In this document: one piece after another, positions 27,127-38,277 of the stretch
Layout: each line of letters opens with the position of its first letter
How positions within the stretch are numbered: the first letter of the stretch is position 1
Assembly (NCBI GenBank): GCA_009859145.1
Contig: VRVR01000033.1
Span: 1 to 64,000, forward strand
Direction: 5' to 3'
Length of the DNA stretch: 64,000 nucleotides
Origin: Andalucia godoyi
Taxonomy: Eukaryota; Discoba; Jakobea; Jakobida; Andaluciidae
Translations under genes and position numbers: made by a program
Notes under the pieces: model-generated
Told to the model about the DNA's origin: nothing
What the model saw: the letters and a program-made list of their open reading frames with translations, nothing else
Databases searched by the model: none

Positions 27127-27906
27127 TTAGCAAGACAGCAGTTCCAGTTCTTTGTACACAAGCTCCATGAGCTCGAGGGATGCTGACAGCACCTCGATAG
27201 ACACGGACTCTCCATCCTCCGACACCTGAAACGACCGGAAGGCGACATGCATGCATCCAGACTCGTCTCGGAATGCGACAATTGCGTCCGGGAGAGGAAC
27301 GGCATCTGCAGGTCGTATCCGCAGCAACCGTCGCAACAAATCCACCTTGATCGCAACAGGTTCGTTGCGTTTCACACTCAAAGATGATGCAGGGAGCTGC
27401 GCTGCGGAAGTCGGAGTCCACGTGTACAGTGCATACACGCCGAATTCAGCACAGGTTGCAAGCAGATTCCCGGTTCCAGGAGACGGAAACCGTGCGGAAA
27501 CTATTACATTCGCACGAGTTCCACTCGGGATCGCTACGTTTAGCAGCGTTTTCCATGTCGATCCAGCGCCGAGTTCTGCCGGGACATCCATGGACCAACT
27601 GGGAGAGACGAATTCAAGGGAGGCAACGCGTATGGAAACCTCGGGTTCGGTGACACTTGCGCTGACTGTGACACTGGGGATCGAGAATTTGGACCGGTTT
27701 TGCACGGATATGGAGAAGACGCAGCCTTGAATGTGCTGAATGCGGATCAAAATGCCTTGAACCAGCAGCTGCTCCATTACGGTGTTGAACTGCTGGACAA
27801 CTTGCTGCGTGGACGACAGATTTTGGGCCAACTGAGAATAAGCATGTGCAAAATTCGACTGCAAACTACCGAGTACCCCGGCTAGGTTCTCGAGTTGCTG
27901 CGCCAT
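27127..27906 (-). CDS. Hypothetical protein, N-terminal helix and beta-rich C-terminal half
   Basis: 259 residues from the ATG at 27906. The first 55 residues form an amphipathic, coiled-coil-like helix rich in Gln, Asn and Leu. Residues 60-180 read like a beta-sandwich with alternating hydrophobic positions (VSIRVASLEFVSP, WKTLLNVAIPSG), reminiscent of adaptor ear or immunoglobulin-like folds. The end returns to mixed helix (ELMELVYKELELL). I recognise no family. Codon use and the absence of low complexity support a real gene. Confidence 0.6.
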   Translation of the reverse strand: MAQQLENLAGVLGSLQSNFAHAYSQLAQNLSSTQQVVQQFNTVMEQLLVQGILIRIQHIQGCVFSISVQNRSKFSIPSVTVSASVTEPEVSIRVASLEFVSPSWSMDVPAELGAGSTWKTLLNVAIPSGTRANVIVSARFPSPGTGNLLATCAEFGVYALYTWTPTSAAQLPASSLSVKRNEPVAIKVDLLRRLLRIRPADAVPLPDAIVAFRDESGCMHVAFRSFQVSEDGESVSIEVLSASLELMELVYKELELLSC

Positions 27907-28303
27907 TTCCACCCACAGTTCTGCCTCCTTTTCTGTTTCCTTCTCCTGCTTCTGCTTCTGCTTCTGCTTCTGCTTCTGCTTCTGTTCCTTTTTCGTTTCC
28001 GTTTTTTAGAAAGATGGCAACGCGTCGTTTCTTGTCACGCAGCTCGTCTGCAAAAAGGCGGCGAAAGAGGAGGAAGCAGTCATCTACGGTGCTCGATGCC
28101 TTGTGTCTTCATTTGCCTGCAAGCAGAAAAGGTGAAAAGGGACGAAAAACGAACAGTGGTTCTCAACAACAAAAAAAAAAAAAAATGCTGTCCGCACGTG
28201 AACATAAATAAACCAATAAAAATATGTCATTTAAATATGTACGTATGTATGTGTGTATATACAGAGCAAGTAAAATGCAAGCTGCGCGCGCGGGACAGGA
28301 CGA
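27907..28303. other. Intergenic region with (CTTCTG)n hexamer repeat and A run
   Basis: A hexamer repeat CTTCTG/CTGCTT of about eight units lies at 27940-27990, just upstream of the minus-strand start. A run of about 14 A bases lies at 28171-28184. It serves as upstream region for the gene at 27906 and 3' flank for the gene ending at 28304. Confidence 0.6.
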
Positions 28304-30133
28304 TCACGTGATCCACTTGGAATCTGAAACGAGCTGTTCGGAATCCTGGAAATACGAACTTGAGTGGTGGTCATAGGGAGGTGGCGGCGCATACTCGGCG
28401 GTGTACCGGTTTCCGGTGTTGGAAGACGGGTATCGCTGCGAAACGTCTCTTCGAGCAACAGAAGTCCCGCCGTTTGCATACTCTCTAAGAACGGCATCGA
28501 CGGCTTCTCCACGATCCACACGTTCTCCGACTCTCCGCAATGCAACAATGCGATCCTCGTTCCGTTCACGAATGTGCTGAACAGTAGTCGGCGGATGAGA
28601 CGCAGATTTGTGGGGCTTGTGCGTTACACTGCGCCGCGGAGCCTGATACTCATAGTCATCAATGTACTCTTCTTCGTCATCTTCATCGTAATACCTTGCA
28701 GGACGCCTCGGCTGCGGTGGGGATGTCTTTTGCTTCGCCAAGTATTCCACCATGTGGCTCTGCAGAGAATCACGTTCAATCTCTTTTCTTCTCATTTCTG
28801 AGAGCAGCTTTTTGGACTCGTCATCCTTTTGCTCAATCACGGATTCGAGTCTCCGGCGCTCTTCCGCCAACTTCATCTCGAACGTCTTCTGCTGGTTGGC
28901 AAGAAGAATCATGTACTCCGAGCGGAACCTGTCCAATTCATCATTGCGCGATGGAGTCGGCAGTACTGCAGGCTGCGGCTGCATGGCATTGAACATCGAA
29001 GGAGGAGATGGATTCACTGCAGTCGGCGGATTCGTATACTGCTGCTGGTGCTGTGGTTGGTGCTGTGGTTGGTGTGACTGTGGCTGTGGATATTGTTGAT
29101 GTGGCTGCGGTAACGGTGGAGGAGGGAATGATTTTGAAGCAGGAGGAGGTGGCTCAGGGTATTGCTGGTTGCCGGAACCCGGATCCGAATCATACGAAGC
29201 CTCGAAGCGGTTCGCGACATGCCTTTGATACTTCAGGCCTTTTTGAAGCCTCTCAAGTTCCAAGTCTGTCATGTCGGCCATATCGGACCGCGTTCTCGAG
29301 GACTGCATCGGCTGTTGAAACTGATCTATCAAATGATTCTGATTCCGATGGTGATTTGGACCGCTGTTCTGATTATTGTTCAGGTTGCTGGACGGCCGAT
29401 GCAACACCGACTGCGGAGGCGACCCGCCGAATCCCGGGCTTGTCGAAGGAGCGCTGTACACATACTTGGCCTGGCTTGGATTATGAAACTCACTCTGCCC
29501 CTGCCCCTGCCCCTGCCCCTGATGCTCATTGCTGATCTGCTGCTGCACCGATATTCTCCATCTCTCTTCTTCTCTGCGCTCCAGCTCCTCTCTTCTCATT
29601 TTCTCTTCTCTCTTTTTCGATTCCTTTTCCTCGACTTGTCTCCGAAGAACCTCCTGAAGCTCCATCTGTTCCTTTTTCTTGCGAACGTGTTCTGCTTGCG
29701 AAACCGGGTCCAGTCTCGAAAACTGAAACCGCGCAAAATTCGGACTTCCATTTGCATTTCCGCCTCCGCTCCCGTTCCCCGGAGAAACATTCGGCGGCGA
29801 TGAACTGTATCCATTCATTACATTTCCGTTGGAATACGGATTCGCATACGACCCACTCGACGGGTGGCTGATTGCAGCACCATAGGATCCAAATGGGGGC
29901 GATTGACGCTGCGGCGCATACCCGCCGCCCTCTGGACCGGAAGAATAGCCCCCGCCACCACCACCGCCATACCCATGTTGAGGAGGACTGGCTATTGGCT
30001 GCAATGGAGGCTGCATATTGAAATAATCGGATGGCGAAGTGTACGGTTTTGGCGGATAGCTCGAGAAGGAGACATCGCGCTCTTCCTGGCCGATCTTAGG
30101 CGAGATGTCTTGTCGCCGCCGAAATCGAGACAT
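28304..30133 (-). CDS. CSPP1/CCDC66-like centrosomal or ciliary coiled-coil protein
   Basis: 609 residues from the ATG at 30133 (MSRFRRRQDISPKIG). The N-terminal third is disordered, rich in Pro, Gly, Tyr and Ser with a (G)8 run. A basic-acidic helix follows at about residues 155-205 (HVRKKKEQMELQEVLRRQ, then EEKESKKREEK). Blocks of this kind are characteristic of the centrosome and ciliary proteins CSPP1 and CCDC66. A Gln/His/Pro-rich segment and a second coiled coil around residues 400-450 come next, then a short acidic and Tyr-rich tail. The assignment rests on the helix pattern and context (MAP10-like gene next door), so the family is tentative. Another ATG-less extension upstream was rejected. 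Confidence 0.5.
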   Translation of the reverse strand: MSRFRRRQDISPKIGQEERDVSFSSYPPKPYTSPSDYFNMQPPLQPIASPPQHGYGGGGGGGYSSGPEGGGYAPQRQSPPFGSYGAAISHPSSGSYANPYSNGNVMNGYSSSPPNVSPGNGSGGGNANGSPNFARFQFSRLDPVSQAEHVRKKKEQMELQEVLRRQVEEKESKKREEKMRREELERREEERWRISVQQQISNEHQGQGQGQGQSEFHNPSQAKYVYSAPSTSPGFGGSPPQSVLHRPSSNLNNNQNSGPNHHRNQNHLIDQFQQPMQSSRTRSDMADMTDLELERLQKGLKYQRHVANRFEASYDSDPGSGNQQYPEPPPPASKSFPPPPLPQPHQQYPQPQSHQPQHQPQHQQQYTNPPTAVNPSPPSMFNAMQPQPAVLPTPSRNDELDRFRSEYMILLANQQKTFEMKLAEERRRLESVIEQKDDESKKLLSEMRRKEIERDSLQSHMVEYLAKQKTSPPQPRRPARYYDEDDEEEYIDDYEYQAPRRSVTHKPHKSASHPPTTVQHIRERNEDRIVALRRVGERVDRGEAVDAVLREYANGGTSVARRDVSQRYPSSNTGNRYTAEYAPPPPYDHHSSSYFQDSEQLVSDSKWIT

Positions 30134-30813
30134 GTCTTTCTTATTTTTTTTCTTGCTTCTTCTTACTCTTTTTCCCTCCGACGGCTGTGTGTCGATAATT
30201 TTTGCAAGGCCTGGGACAGATATATGGATATGAGCTTCTTTTGCGAGGGCTGTAAACGGCGATTCGCAATGCACACTTGGTCGGAAAATATGTCGGAAAA
30301 TACAAACACGAAAAGACCGAATCAGCAATTCAGCACATCAATCGGACGGGAACAGACTGGGTGAAACTTTAACGTTGATTGTGGAATGCGATGGCAGATC
30401 ACAGTAAAAATCTTCACAACAAGTTGACTCGCCGAAAGGGATGAAACGATTCCTTCATTTGACATTTCGTCTTGCTCGGACGAAAGGCTCCAGGGAAAAC
30501 TGATTCGAAAAAACGGGCGTTAGGAAAAAAATGCATCTACAGCAGATGACGAAGAGAAAAAGAACGGAAACGACCAGAGAGAACCAGCCAACTCGAGCAT
30601 GGAGCCCCTCCGACGAAAGCACGGCGTAGCGTGCTTCGCAAAGGATGTACTAAGCCTGTCAAGTTGCTTCGTGTCCCGCCTCGCCGAAACTCTCGTTGCG
30701 ACAGACAGAAAGGATTGGGGGTGTGTGTGTGTGTGCACGGCAGCTGGTCAGGAAAACAAGCAGGGAAGGTAATAACTGTACATAAGAAACTGGGGAAAAA
30801 CGAAATGACGATT
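30134..30813. other. Intergenic region, no gene seen
   Basis: 680 bases upstream of the CSPP1-like gene and downstream of the MAP10-like gene, both on the minus strand. A (GT)n run lies at about 30720-30736 and purine runs at 30543-30560. Short frames on both strands lack any recognisable content. Confidence 0.45.
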
Positions 30814-33114
30814 TCACGGTGAGCTAAAATCATCTTCATAATCTTCGGGAATCAGTGCGCTTTCTGATTTAGCAGAGGGGGACATGAACGACGGAACGGA
30901 AGAGCCGGGCGATAGCAAGTCCAGAATTGGCGAATCACTTCCTTTCCGATCAGCGCCAGCAAACAAGACAGACGTTGCAGTAAAGTGCGGAATCGGAGGC
31001 GGAGGCGTGAGCTCCACATTCATCGCCGGGGGCGGAGGCTCGTGGTGCAAATGCGAAGAATGCAGGGCCTGGAGTTTGGGACTCTGAAGTGGTCGATACG
31101 GACTCGGACTCGAACTCTCAAAGTCATCGTCATCGTACTCGGCCGCACTCCGTGCAGACAGTGGTGTAATCGCAACCATCTTTGGAGACTCTGGAACCCG
31201 AACTTTTTCCGGCGTTGGCGGAACAGCCTCTTGAATTCCTGCAGTGGAAGATCCAGACGCCGACGCAGAGGCACGGGCTGAGGACAGCGAGAACGAGGGC
31301 GTGGTATGGGTGGGCTCTGGTTTAACATCCTTATAAGTGGACTGGGACGGCGATGCAGCTTCCGCATACCGGAAACGCGCAGATTGCGGAGGTGGAGAAT
31401 CGAGAATCTGAACCGTGTCCGCATTTCCTTTCAGAGCCAGCACCGGAACAGGAACAAGAGCAGAAACAGGTGCCTGCGCTGGAGCAGGCGCTTGTGCCGG
31501 ATCATCCGTAGATGATGCAGACGTCGCATAGGATGGTTTTGCAGGAGCATGGGGTCTTGCAGGAGCATGGTATTCTAAAACGGGTGGATGGGGAGAATAA
31601 GCAGCATCAGAACAATTCGACACAGATGACGCAGCAGTATCATCCGGTTTCGTATCAAATCGAATCTTGTTGATTGCGACCGGATGTGGATTTCCATCCT
31701 TGCGGCTGCGGTTGTGGCTGTTCGAGGCAAGTTTCTCTTGGGACGACAATGCAGACACATTGCTTGCACCAGGTCTTTGCACACTAGCGTCCGAAGAACT
31801 GTACACGGAGGCGGCAGAGGACGGTCTCTTTTGCCCCAATACTGCGGAGGCTGTCACCGAAGATGATGTCCGCACAGACGGATACTGGGGACGAACAAAC
31901 CCCTGTCGATAGCCGCGCTTTAGAGACGACGAGAGTGTCACATCGTCTCGCAAGGGGGACACATATCTCCCTTTGTCTACGGAATTCTTCCTTGGTGATT
32001 TCCTTGATCTCGCAGGAGAAGAGCACAGCCCATCCGCAGTTTGGCTTGCAGTCATGGTCGTTTCCTGCTGCTGACTGGACGCAGACGCAGACGACTCATT
32101 CAGGCGCTGGGAACTCAGCACTAATTGTGCCTTTGCAAGTCTGTCCAGCAGGTCGCCGACCAACGAGTCGAGCAATGATTTTCTTGAAATCTCATGAGGA
32201 TCCAGCGGGTCCGGTTTTCGATGTCTGCTTTCCTTTTCAAACGAATCCAGGAGCAACGGAATGCTCAGAGATCCCATCGCATCCGCGAATGGTGTAGGAT
32301 CCAGTGGAGATTCCTTGTGATAGTACAATGCAGGTGGGTTCTGTGGAGCCTTGTTCAGTCCATAGTCATTTCTCGCGAACGAATTTGCAATGTCATCGGC
32401 AGTTGCAGCCACCGTCGTTGTCGTAGAGGACGAACCATGCGATCCGGCTGCCGGACCACATAGCACGGGTACTAATTCTTCGGGCTTTTGCTTCTGCGCA
32501 GATTCTCGCGTAGCAAAGTGCGTATGCAGCGATTTCCCATGCAACCCGAGTTTCCATCGCAGGGAGATGGACCCAACAGCACGACCCATGCAATCACGAA
32601 ACACCGCCCCCGCCAAAGCTCCTGCTCGCGCGCCGTCCAGCGGAACAGCACATGTCCCATGAAGCAGCATAGAGTCCGCGCCCCATTTTGGCAAATTTTC
32701 CCCGTTTTCCACCGCATTCCGACGACTCTCGTGAAACGGCGGTGGCTTTGAAGCACGCGAAGAGTCCTTCTTTTCCTCAAGAAGCATTATAAATAAAGGC
32801 ATTGAGTGCAAGTGTGCAACAAAATCATCGCGAGACATTGCAAACAAGCATGATTTCCCATGGCCAACGCGAATCGATACAGTGCCATTTGCATTGGGTA
32901 CGGGAACGACATTGGAAAGCTTTTCGTCAATGCTTATTCGAACCAGCTGGACAGGAAACGTCCATAGCCGAAACCCAATAAAAAACGAATTTGCATTCGG
33001 AGTCTGGTCAATCAGCACTCCTGGAATCGAAAACGTGATTTTCGTAGAGGGAATGTCGACTTGGGATATTAGAAAATCGAGTGAAAAGACATCTTCGTCA
33101 AGTGACACGGCCAT
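30814..33114 (-). CDS. MAP10-like microtubule-associated protein
   Basis: 766 residues from the ATG at 33114 (MAVSLDEDVFSLDFLISQV). The first 190 residues match the N-terminal domain of animal MAP10 (formerly KIAA1383/DUF4497). They include a strand-rich start, then SIRVGHGKSCLFAMSRDDF (family form: F-GRGKSCLF-), then SMPLFIMLLE, then LLHGTCAVPLDG and ISLRWKLG, consistent with a C2-like sandwich. The remaining 570 residues are disordered, Ser/Pro/Ala-rich, with repeats such as APAPAQAPVSALVPVPV. MAP10 stabilises microtubules during mitosis and cytokinesis in human cells. In a flagellate it may act on cytoplasmic or axonemal microtubules. It is divergent from the helicase gene. Confidence 0.72.
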   Translation of the reverse strand: MAVSLDEDVFSLDFLISQVDIPSTKITFSIPGVLIDQTPNANSFFIGFRLWTFPVQLVRISIDEKLSNVVPVPNANGTVSIRVGHGKSCLFAMSRDDFVAHLHSMPLFIMLLEEKKDSSRASKPPPFHESRRNAVENGENLPKWGADSMLLHGTCAVPLDGARAGALAGAVFRDCMGRAVGSISLRWKLGLHGKSLHTHFATRESAQKQKPEELVPVLCGPAAGSHGSSSTTTTVAATADDIANSFARNDYGLNKAPQNPPALYYHKESPLDPTPFADAMGSLSIPLLLDSFEKESRHRKPDPLDPHEISRKSLLDSLVGDLLDRLAKAQLVLSSQRLNESSASASSQQQETTMTASQTADGLCSSPARSRKSPRKNSVDKGRYVSPLRDDVTLSSSLKRGYRQGFVRPQYPSVRTSSSVTASAVLGQKRPSSAASVYSSSDASVQRPGASNVSALSSQEKLASNSHNRSRKDGNPHPVAINKIRFDTKPDDTAASSVSNCSDAAYSPHPPVLEYHAPARPHAPAKPSYATSASSTDDPAQAPAPAQAPVSALVPVPVLALKGNADTVQILDSPPPQSARFRYAEAASPSQSTYKDVKPEPTHTTPSFSLSSARASASASGSSTAGIQEAVPPTPEKVRVPESPKMVAITPLSARSAAEYDDDDFESSSPSPYRPLQSPKLQALHSSHLHHEPPPPAMNVELTPPPPIPHFTATSVLFAGADRKGSDSPILDLLSPGSSVPSFMSPSAKSESALIPEDYEDDFSSP

Positions 33115-33603
33115 ATTCACCCCGAACACACACTATCCCATCCGAAAACAGAAACAATGTAAAAAAGAGGAAGAAGAGGAGGGGAAAGAGGAAAAACAAT
33201 AACACTCACTACTAATGCCAATTTAAAGAAGAAATATCAGATGAAATCAGCAACATCAGCAGAATCAGGTTAACGACATTCCGGTGCTTTTCTTTCTTCC
33301 AAAATATGAAAAAAAGGGGGAAAGATCCGGCAGAATCAATTGATGCAACTGTAGTTGCTTCCACGTTTTTCCCAAAAGTTTCGCTCTCAAAGAGAAGGAA
33401 TGGCTTGTGCGTTCGTTTCCGAGTGCTCAATGGGGAATGTTTTTTTGAATATTGTATGTATATTTATATTTATATTTATATTTATATTTATTAATATTTA
33501 GAGTGTATTCTGAGCAGGTAGGTCACCGTCGCGATCGCCCTTGCATTGCATTTGGGACAAAGGAGGCGAGATCGAGAGACGGATTGAGTGACTACGTGAG
33601 GAC
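33115..33603. promoter_or_regulatory. Intergenic region between divergent MAP10-like and DDX55 genes
   Basis: 489 bases. A repeat of TTTATA/TATTTA units lies at about 33460-33498, just before the helicase start. The stretch next to the MAP10-like gene is purine-rich. It is a presumed shared promoter. Confidence 0.45.
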
Positions 33604-35649
33604 ATGAGCGCATGGCCAGAGAGCATTTCTCCAGTGGTTCGAGAAGTCCTGGAAAAGGACTTTGGATTCTCAAAGCCAACGCCCGTCCAGACACGGTCAA
33701 TTGATGCATTTTCGCGATTCAAAGACGTCATTGCCCAAGTATGTGTTTCTGCTTCCCCTTGTTTTTCCCTTTGCTATTCCCCTTGTACTTTATGTTCTTC
33801 TCAAGGAGCGTCAGCTGACGTCGACTGACGGCGGTAACAACGACGATGATGATGCTGATCATTTTCTTTCATTGTAAAACCACTATAGGCAACTACAGGA
33901 AGTGGAAAGACCCTTGCGTACACAATTCCGAGTATTGAGGCATTCTTGAAACGCAAACGTGAAATTGAGAATGGGGATGCAGTTCCGGGGTCAGAAACGG
34001 GTGTTGTCGCACTTATCCTTGCGCCGACCAGAGAGCTTGCGCAGCAGATCTTTGCAGTCGTGTCGAGATTCGTCGGTCGCATCCCGGATCTCAAGTTGTT
34101 CTTGGAGACGGGCGGCGGACAAGCAAACGAGTTGCATCCACATGAGGTTTCAGAATACACGAAATGCCTGTCGATCATCATCGGCACACCTGGACGGACA
34201 AAACAGCTTGTGGAAACACACGGTCGCCTGATGAACTTCAAATACTTGTCCATTTTGGTCCTGGACGAAGCGGATCGATTGTTTGCGCAGCAGTTCTTTG
34301 ACGACGTTAAGGCTATCCTTGGTGCGCTTCCAAAGCAGAGGCGCACAGGACTGTTCTCCGCGACGCTCGAGCAGGTTGTGCAGACAATGCCGGTTCTGTC
34401 CAAACTCGGCGTCCGCAACCCCGAACACATTGTTCTGAAGCTCAAGAAGCACGCCGCGGAAAACAAGGTCTCGCTCGACAGTCTGACACCCGAAAACCTG
34501 GGAAGCTTCTTTTTGGAAATTGAATTGAAGCACAAACTGGGCCAGCTGGTGCATCTTTTGAGGAACTCGTATTTTCGAATGGGCATGAAGAAGACCTTGT
34601 TGTACTGCTCGTCGGGAGCCATGGTCGAATACCTGTCTGCGATACTACCGGCTCTATTGTCTGTTCATGAAATAGAACAGGAAAACGCCCAATCTGATGC
34701 AGGAACAGAAGGAGAAGCGGAACCAGTGGTTGAGTGTCTTTCGTTCCACGGAAAGCTTGTGCAAAAAAAACGAAATGCGCATTTACAGCGATTTGTCAAT
34801 GCATCCAAGGACGATCCGCCGTTACTGCTGGTGTGCACGGATGTGGCTGCACGTGGTCTCGACTTTGTGGACATTCCGCTCGTCGTGCAGTTTGACATGC
34901 CAAGTGACCCAGATGCCTTCATTCATCGCATTGGCAGAACAGCGAGAGCTGGGAAGCAAGGAGTTGCGATCTGCTTTCTGACAAAAGAAGAGGATGCCTT
35001 CATTACGTTTCTTGCAAACCGCTTCGCCCCCGCCTTGCCTCTTCCAAAGACTTCTCCGCTGTTCCCCTCGGTACCGAACATGGACGAATTCGCAGATCGC
35101 ATTGTTTGGTCCACACGGTCAATCGCGTACCTTGATCGTGCCGTGTACGAAGATAGTGTGGATGCGTATGTGAGCTTTGTGCGCGCCTACAAAGAGCACA
35201 AGCTGTCTTACGTATTTCCGTTTTCAAGGCTGGACTTCGGCGCTCTTGCCGTGGGTCTTGGTCTTTTGCGCCTGCCAAAAATGGGCGAAATGCACAAGCT
35301 ACCCGAGACACATCCGTTTATTTCCAGCTTCACTCCACCTGCTTTTGCATTCGAAGAAAAGGACATCAAATTCAAAGATAGTCGTCGCCAAGCGGCGTTT
35401 GAACGAAAGCGTGAGCGCGTAGAGGAAGAGCGAGCAGAGCGACAAAAGGACGCCAAACGGATGAAGCACGAGAACAAGGATAAGGAGACGGATGTACAGC
35501 GGAAACTGACCAAGAAGGAGCGAGAAAGGATCCAAAGAAGGCAAGCCGAGAAGGACTTGGATGAGATCAACACGGAAGCGCGACTGCTCAAGAAGCTGCG
35601 AGCTGGAAAGATCACGGAAAAGGAGTATGAGAACTTGTCTGAACTCTGA
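33604..35649 (+). CDS. DDX55: DEAD-box ATP-dependent RNA helicase DDX55/Spb4, one intron
   Basis: Exons 33604-33738 and 33889-35649 join in phase 0 to give 631 residues. The 150-bp intron has GTATGT at 33739 and ends CTATAG at 33888. It interrupts the helicase motifs exactly before ATTGSGKT (motif I). Other motifs are the Q motif (GFSKPTPVQ), PTRELAQQ, TPGR, DEAD, SAT, LLYCSS, ARGLD and HRIGRTARAG. The C-terminal block (FPFSRLDFGALAVGLGLLRLPKM) and the final lysine-rich coiled coil are those of DDX55/Spb4, a nucleolar helicase needed for maturation of the large ribosomal subunit. An open frame runs into the intron from exon 1 but ends without helicase motifs, which supports splicing. Confidence 0.93.
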
Positions 35650-35828
35650 GTCTGCTGCATCGTCAATTGTCTGCGGTAATCACTCTTGTATCCCTCTTTC
35701 TTTTCTATTTGTTTATTATTTTTTATTTAAAGTGAATTAAATTATTATTATTGCTGTTGTTGTTGTACAGTTATGATACATAGGTTTCATAGTATTTGGT
35801 TTGATGCCGAAATTGTTGCTCCGCAGGC
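35650..35828. other. Short convergent 3' region
   Basis: 179 AT-rich bases between two convergent stops, including a TGTTGT run near 35753-35765. Nothing else was noted. Confidence 0.4.
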
Positions 35829-36944
35829 TTACAATGGTTCATTTCTATTTGAACTTCTAGATGCAAACTTGTCGTCGACGCCCACAAATCCACTGGACCA
35901 CTTTCCATTTGGCCCCGAGGGGAACGTTGCGCCGACAACAAGTGCAGCAGCTGCTGCATTCGGTCTTGCAGCCCGCGCAACCTCGGAAGGAAACGTCGGG
36001 TAGGAAGTGAACGTCGTCGTGTTTCGTGGCATGGAATTGTAGATTCCATAGTGGCGCTTCTCCGGATCATATCCAGTGGCATCCATCGCGAGCACCCCCA
36101 TCACAGTATGAAGCAACTGGGGGTCATCCTCGTCCTCACCTCTCTCTGTTTCATGGAAGCCCGCTGCGCTCTTTCTCGTCCCAGCAGATGACAATCTTCG
36201 CCGGGAAGACGGCGAGCCTGCCAGCGGCGTGGATGACGACGACAACACCGACAACGGCGAGGTGCTTTGCAAGAGCGTCCCCGAACGCGCCGCTGCTCTC
36301 GACGAGCATCGAGATCCGGCTAAACTGAGCGTCGATCCCAGGGCATCGAGGTCTTCTACCATGTCGTGCAGCGATCGGGCCTTGTCAAATGCTCCCTTTT
36401 CTCCGGCAGAAACAATGTTTTGCCATGATCTCATACCGGTTGCCGAGGCGTCACGTCGGCCCTGCGGAGACGTTACATACACCGCCGTTGCCGCTCTGTA
36501 TGTGTCGCGGGTTTTCACCTCGCGGTCCCACTCTTGCTGACCGGGAACTGCATGCGATGGAGTGAATTCTTCGCGGAATACAGGAGCTGTCGGGATCCAC
36601 GTTCCGGTCGTGAAATACGGCTTGTGCTTTGTCAGAAATGGATTCGAACTCGCAAGCATCGTCTTGGGATTCGCTCCCATTCCTGCTCTGGACTCCGGAC
36701 CGGGCTGCGCGAAAAACAATGAGGAAGAAGAAGAAGAAGAAGAAGAAGAAGGGTTGGTAGATTTGACCTCCCTCTTTTTTTCTCCAAACACGGACAATGC
36801 AACTGTGTGCAATGCAGGCCCGGTCTTTTGTTTTTCAGCGGCATTTTCAGCATCCAGCGGGAAAGATGGCGACGCGCCGTGTTGGTTCGAGTTCCAGCTC
36901 GAGCTTGGAGCGGACCGCCTGACTGGACTAAATGGGGATCGTTC

Positions 36945-36978
<34 letters not shown>

Positions 36979-37856
36979 GACTGTGACTGCTCCTTGTGTT
37001 GCAATCTAGCGCCCAATGCAAAGAGCGGAAACGATGAGACTGGAGGCGGTTGTCCTTCGAGTCTCTTTGGAATTGCAGCGATCGCCTTGATCGGCGTGCG
37101 CGGCCGTGCAAACTGCCTGAAATGCGTTTCCTTGTATGTCGTTGGCGGTGGTGCGGCAGCCAACGAGACTTCTGTCCGCAGACCTTCCATCACGTCTGTC
37201 AAGGCAGTCCTGTGCTTATTGGATGCATGCGTCACGAACCATTCGTGCCACACAGGAACATACTCGTCGCGGATAATCCATCCACACAACTTCTGTGTTG
37301 CGACAAACGAGTACTCTGAACCTGCTGGATTGGTCGGTCCCTGAGACGGAAGCGGAATTGGTCCTCGATTGTATCCTCCGACGCTCAGCGTGCCGCCGTT
37401 GCCATCAGTACCGGAAGTACCCGTTGGCGATTGCTGCAGCAGGCTGCTGTTCAGCAACTGCAGTCGATCATGCGATGGAAGCACTGCAATTCGTGCTCTG
37501 GTCTTTGAAAACTTGTAAACGGACGAAAACACAGTGTGAAATGCACTGCGAAGCTCAGAAGACGCCTCATAAAGCCACGAAACCGTCATGTCATACCGAT
37601 CCTTCTGCACAAATTTCCGAAGTGCCCGGAACGAAGAGCGGCTAAGACCCTCTGGATACCGTGTCGACGCCGGAAGATACTCTGTGAACGCAGAAGATCG
37701 AATCGTCGAACACGTCGATCGAGATGTCACAGACCCCCCACCCCCATTACCACCACCGCTAGCATTGCCTACAAGAAAAGTTGATTGTTGTGAAGATGGT
37801 CGAGACGATGATGCGACAGCAGTCGTCGCAGATTCATTCTCATTCTCGCGGTGCAT
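35829..37856 (-). CDS. Hypothetical protein, possibly axonemal
   Basis: 675 residues from the ATG at 37856 (MHRENENES). The N-terminal 50 residues are disordered with Gly/Asn runs. Residues 60-140 look globular (LPASTRYPEGLSRSSFRALRKF-type start). A second block of aromatic and Pro-containing motifs lies at about 195-270 (LCGWIIRDEYVPVWHEWF and TYKETHFRQFARPRTP). Poly-Gln and poly-Ser runs from CAG and TCC/TTC repeats follow. Further short Tyr/Thr-Phe motifs (HKPYFTTGTWIPTAPVF, TTFTSYPTFP) recall microtubule-inner proteins of axonemes. That likeness is only a pattern, with no family recognised. Homopolymer runs make its length variable. Confidence 0.55.
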
Positions 37857-38277
37857 TCTCCTTCTTCCGCCAAGCACCGAAAACCAACAGATCTCTTTCA
37901 ACTCTTATTTCTCGGTGCAGTCTGAATGTTCGGGTTTATCCTTAGTTCTTCTCTTTCATACTTTCAAAAAAAAATAATAATAATAATAACAATTCAAAAA
38001 TCAAAAATCAAAAATTCCATGATAAATGCTTTGCGGAAGATGCAAATCTCAAGTGACGACAAACACGCTCACAATCCGAGAGGGGGAAAAGAGCGGTTGA
38101 GAAACGTCTGCTCACACAAGAGCTGCTGCTGCTGCTATCCTCCAACATGAGTCTGTGAAAGTCCGTGCTCATATATATATCTCCGGAGCACCTGAGAAAC
38201 CATGCATGTGATTTTACCGATTCTTTCGTCGTGAACTTTCTTCTTCTCAAAATATATATATATATATATATATAAAT
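37857..38277. other. Intergenic region with (TA)n tract
   Basis: Contains a run of AATAAT/AAATCA at 37970-38015 and a (TA)n tract at about 38251-38274. No gene was seen. Confidence 0.5.

Noticed and set aside
33739-33828. Continuation of the DDX55 first exon as an open frame
   Set aside because: A GTATGT donor at 33739 and CTATAG acceptor at 33888 restore motif I; the unspliced reading lacks helicase motifs.
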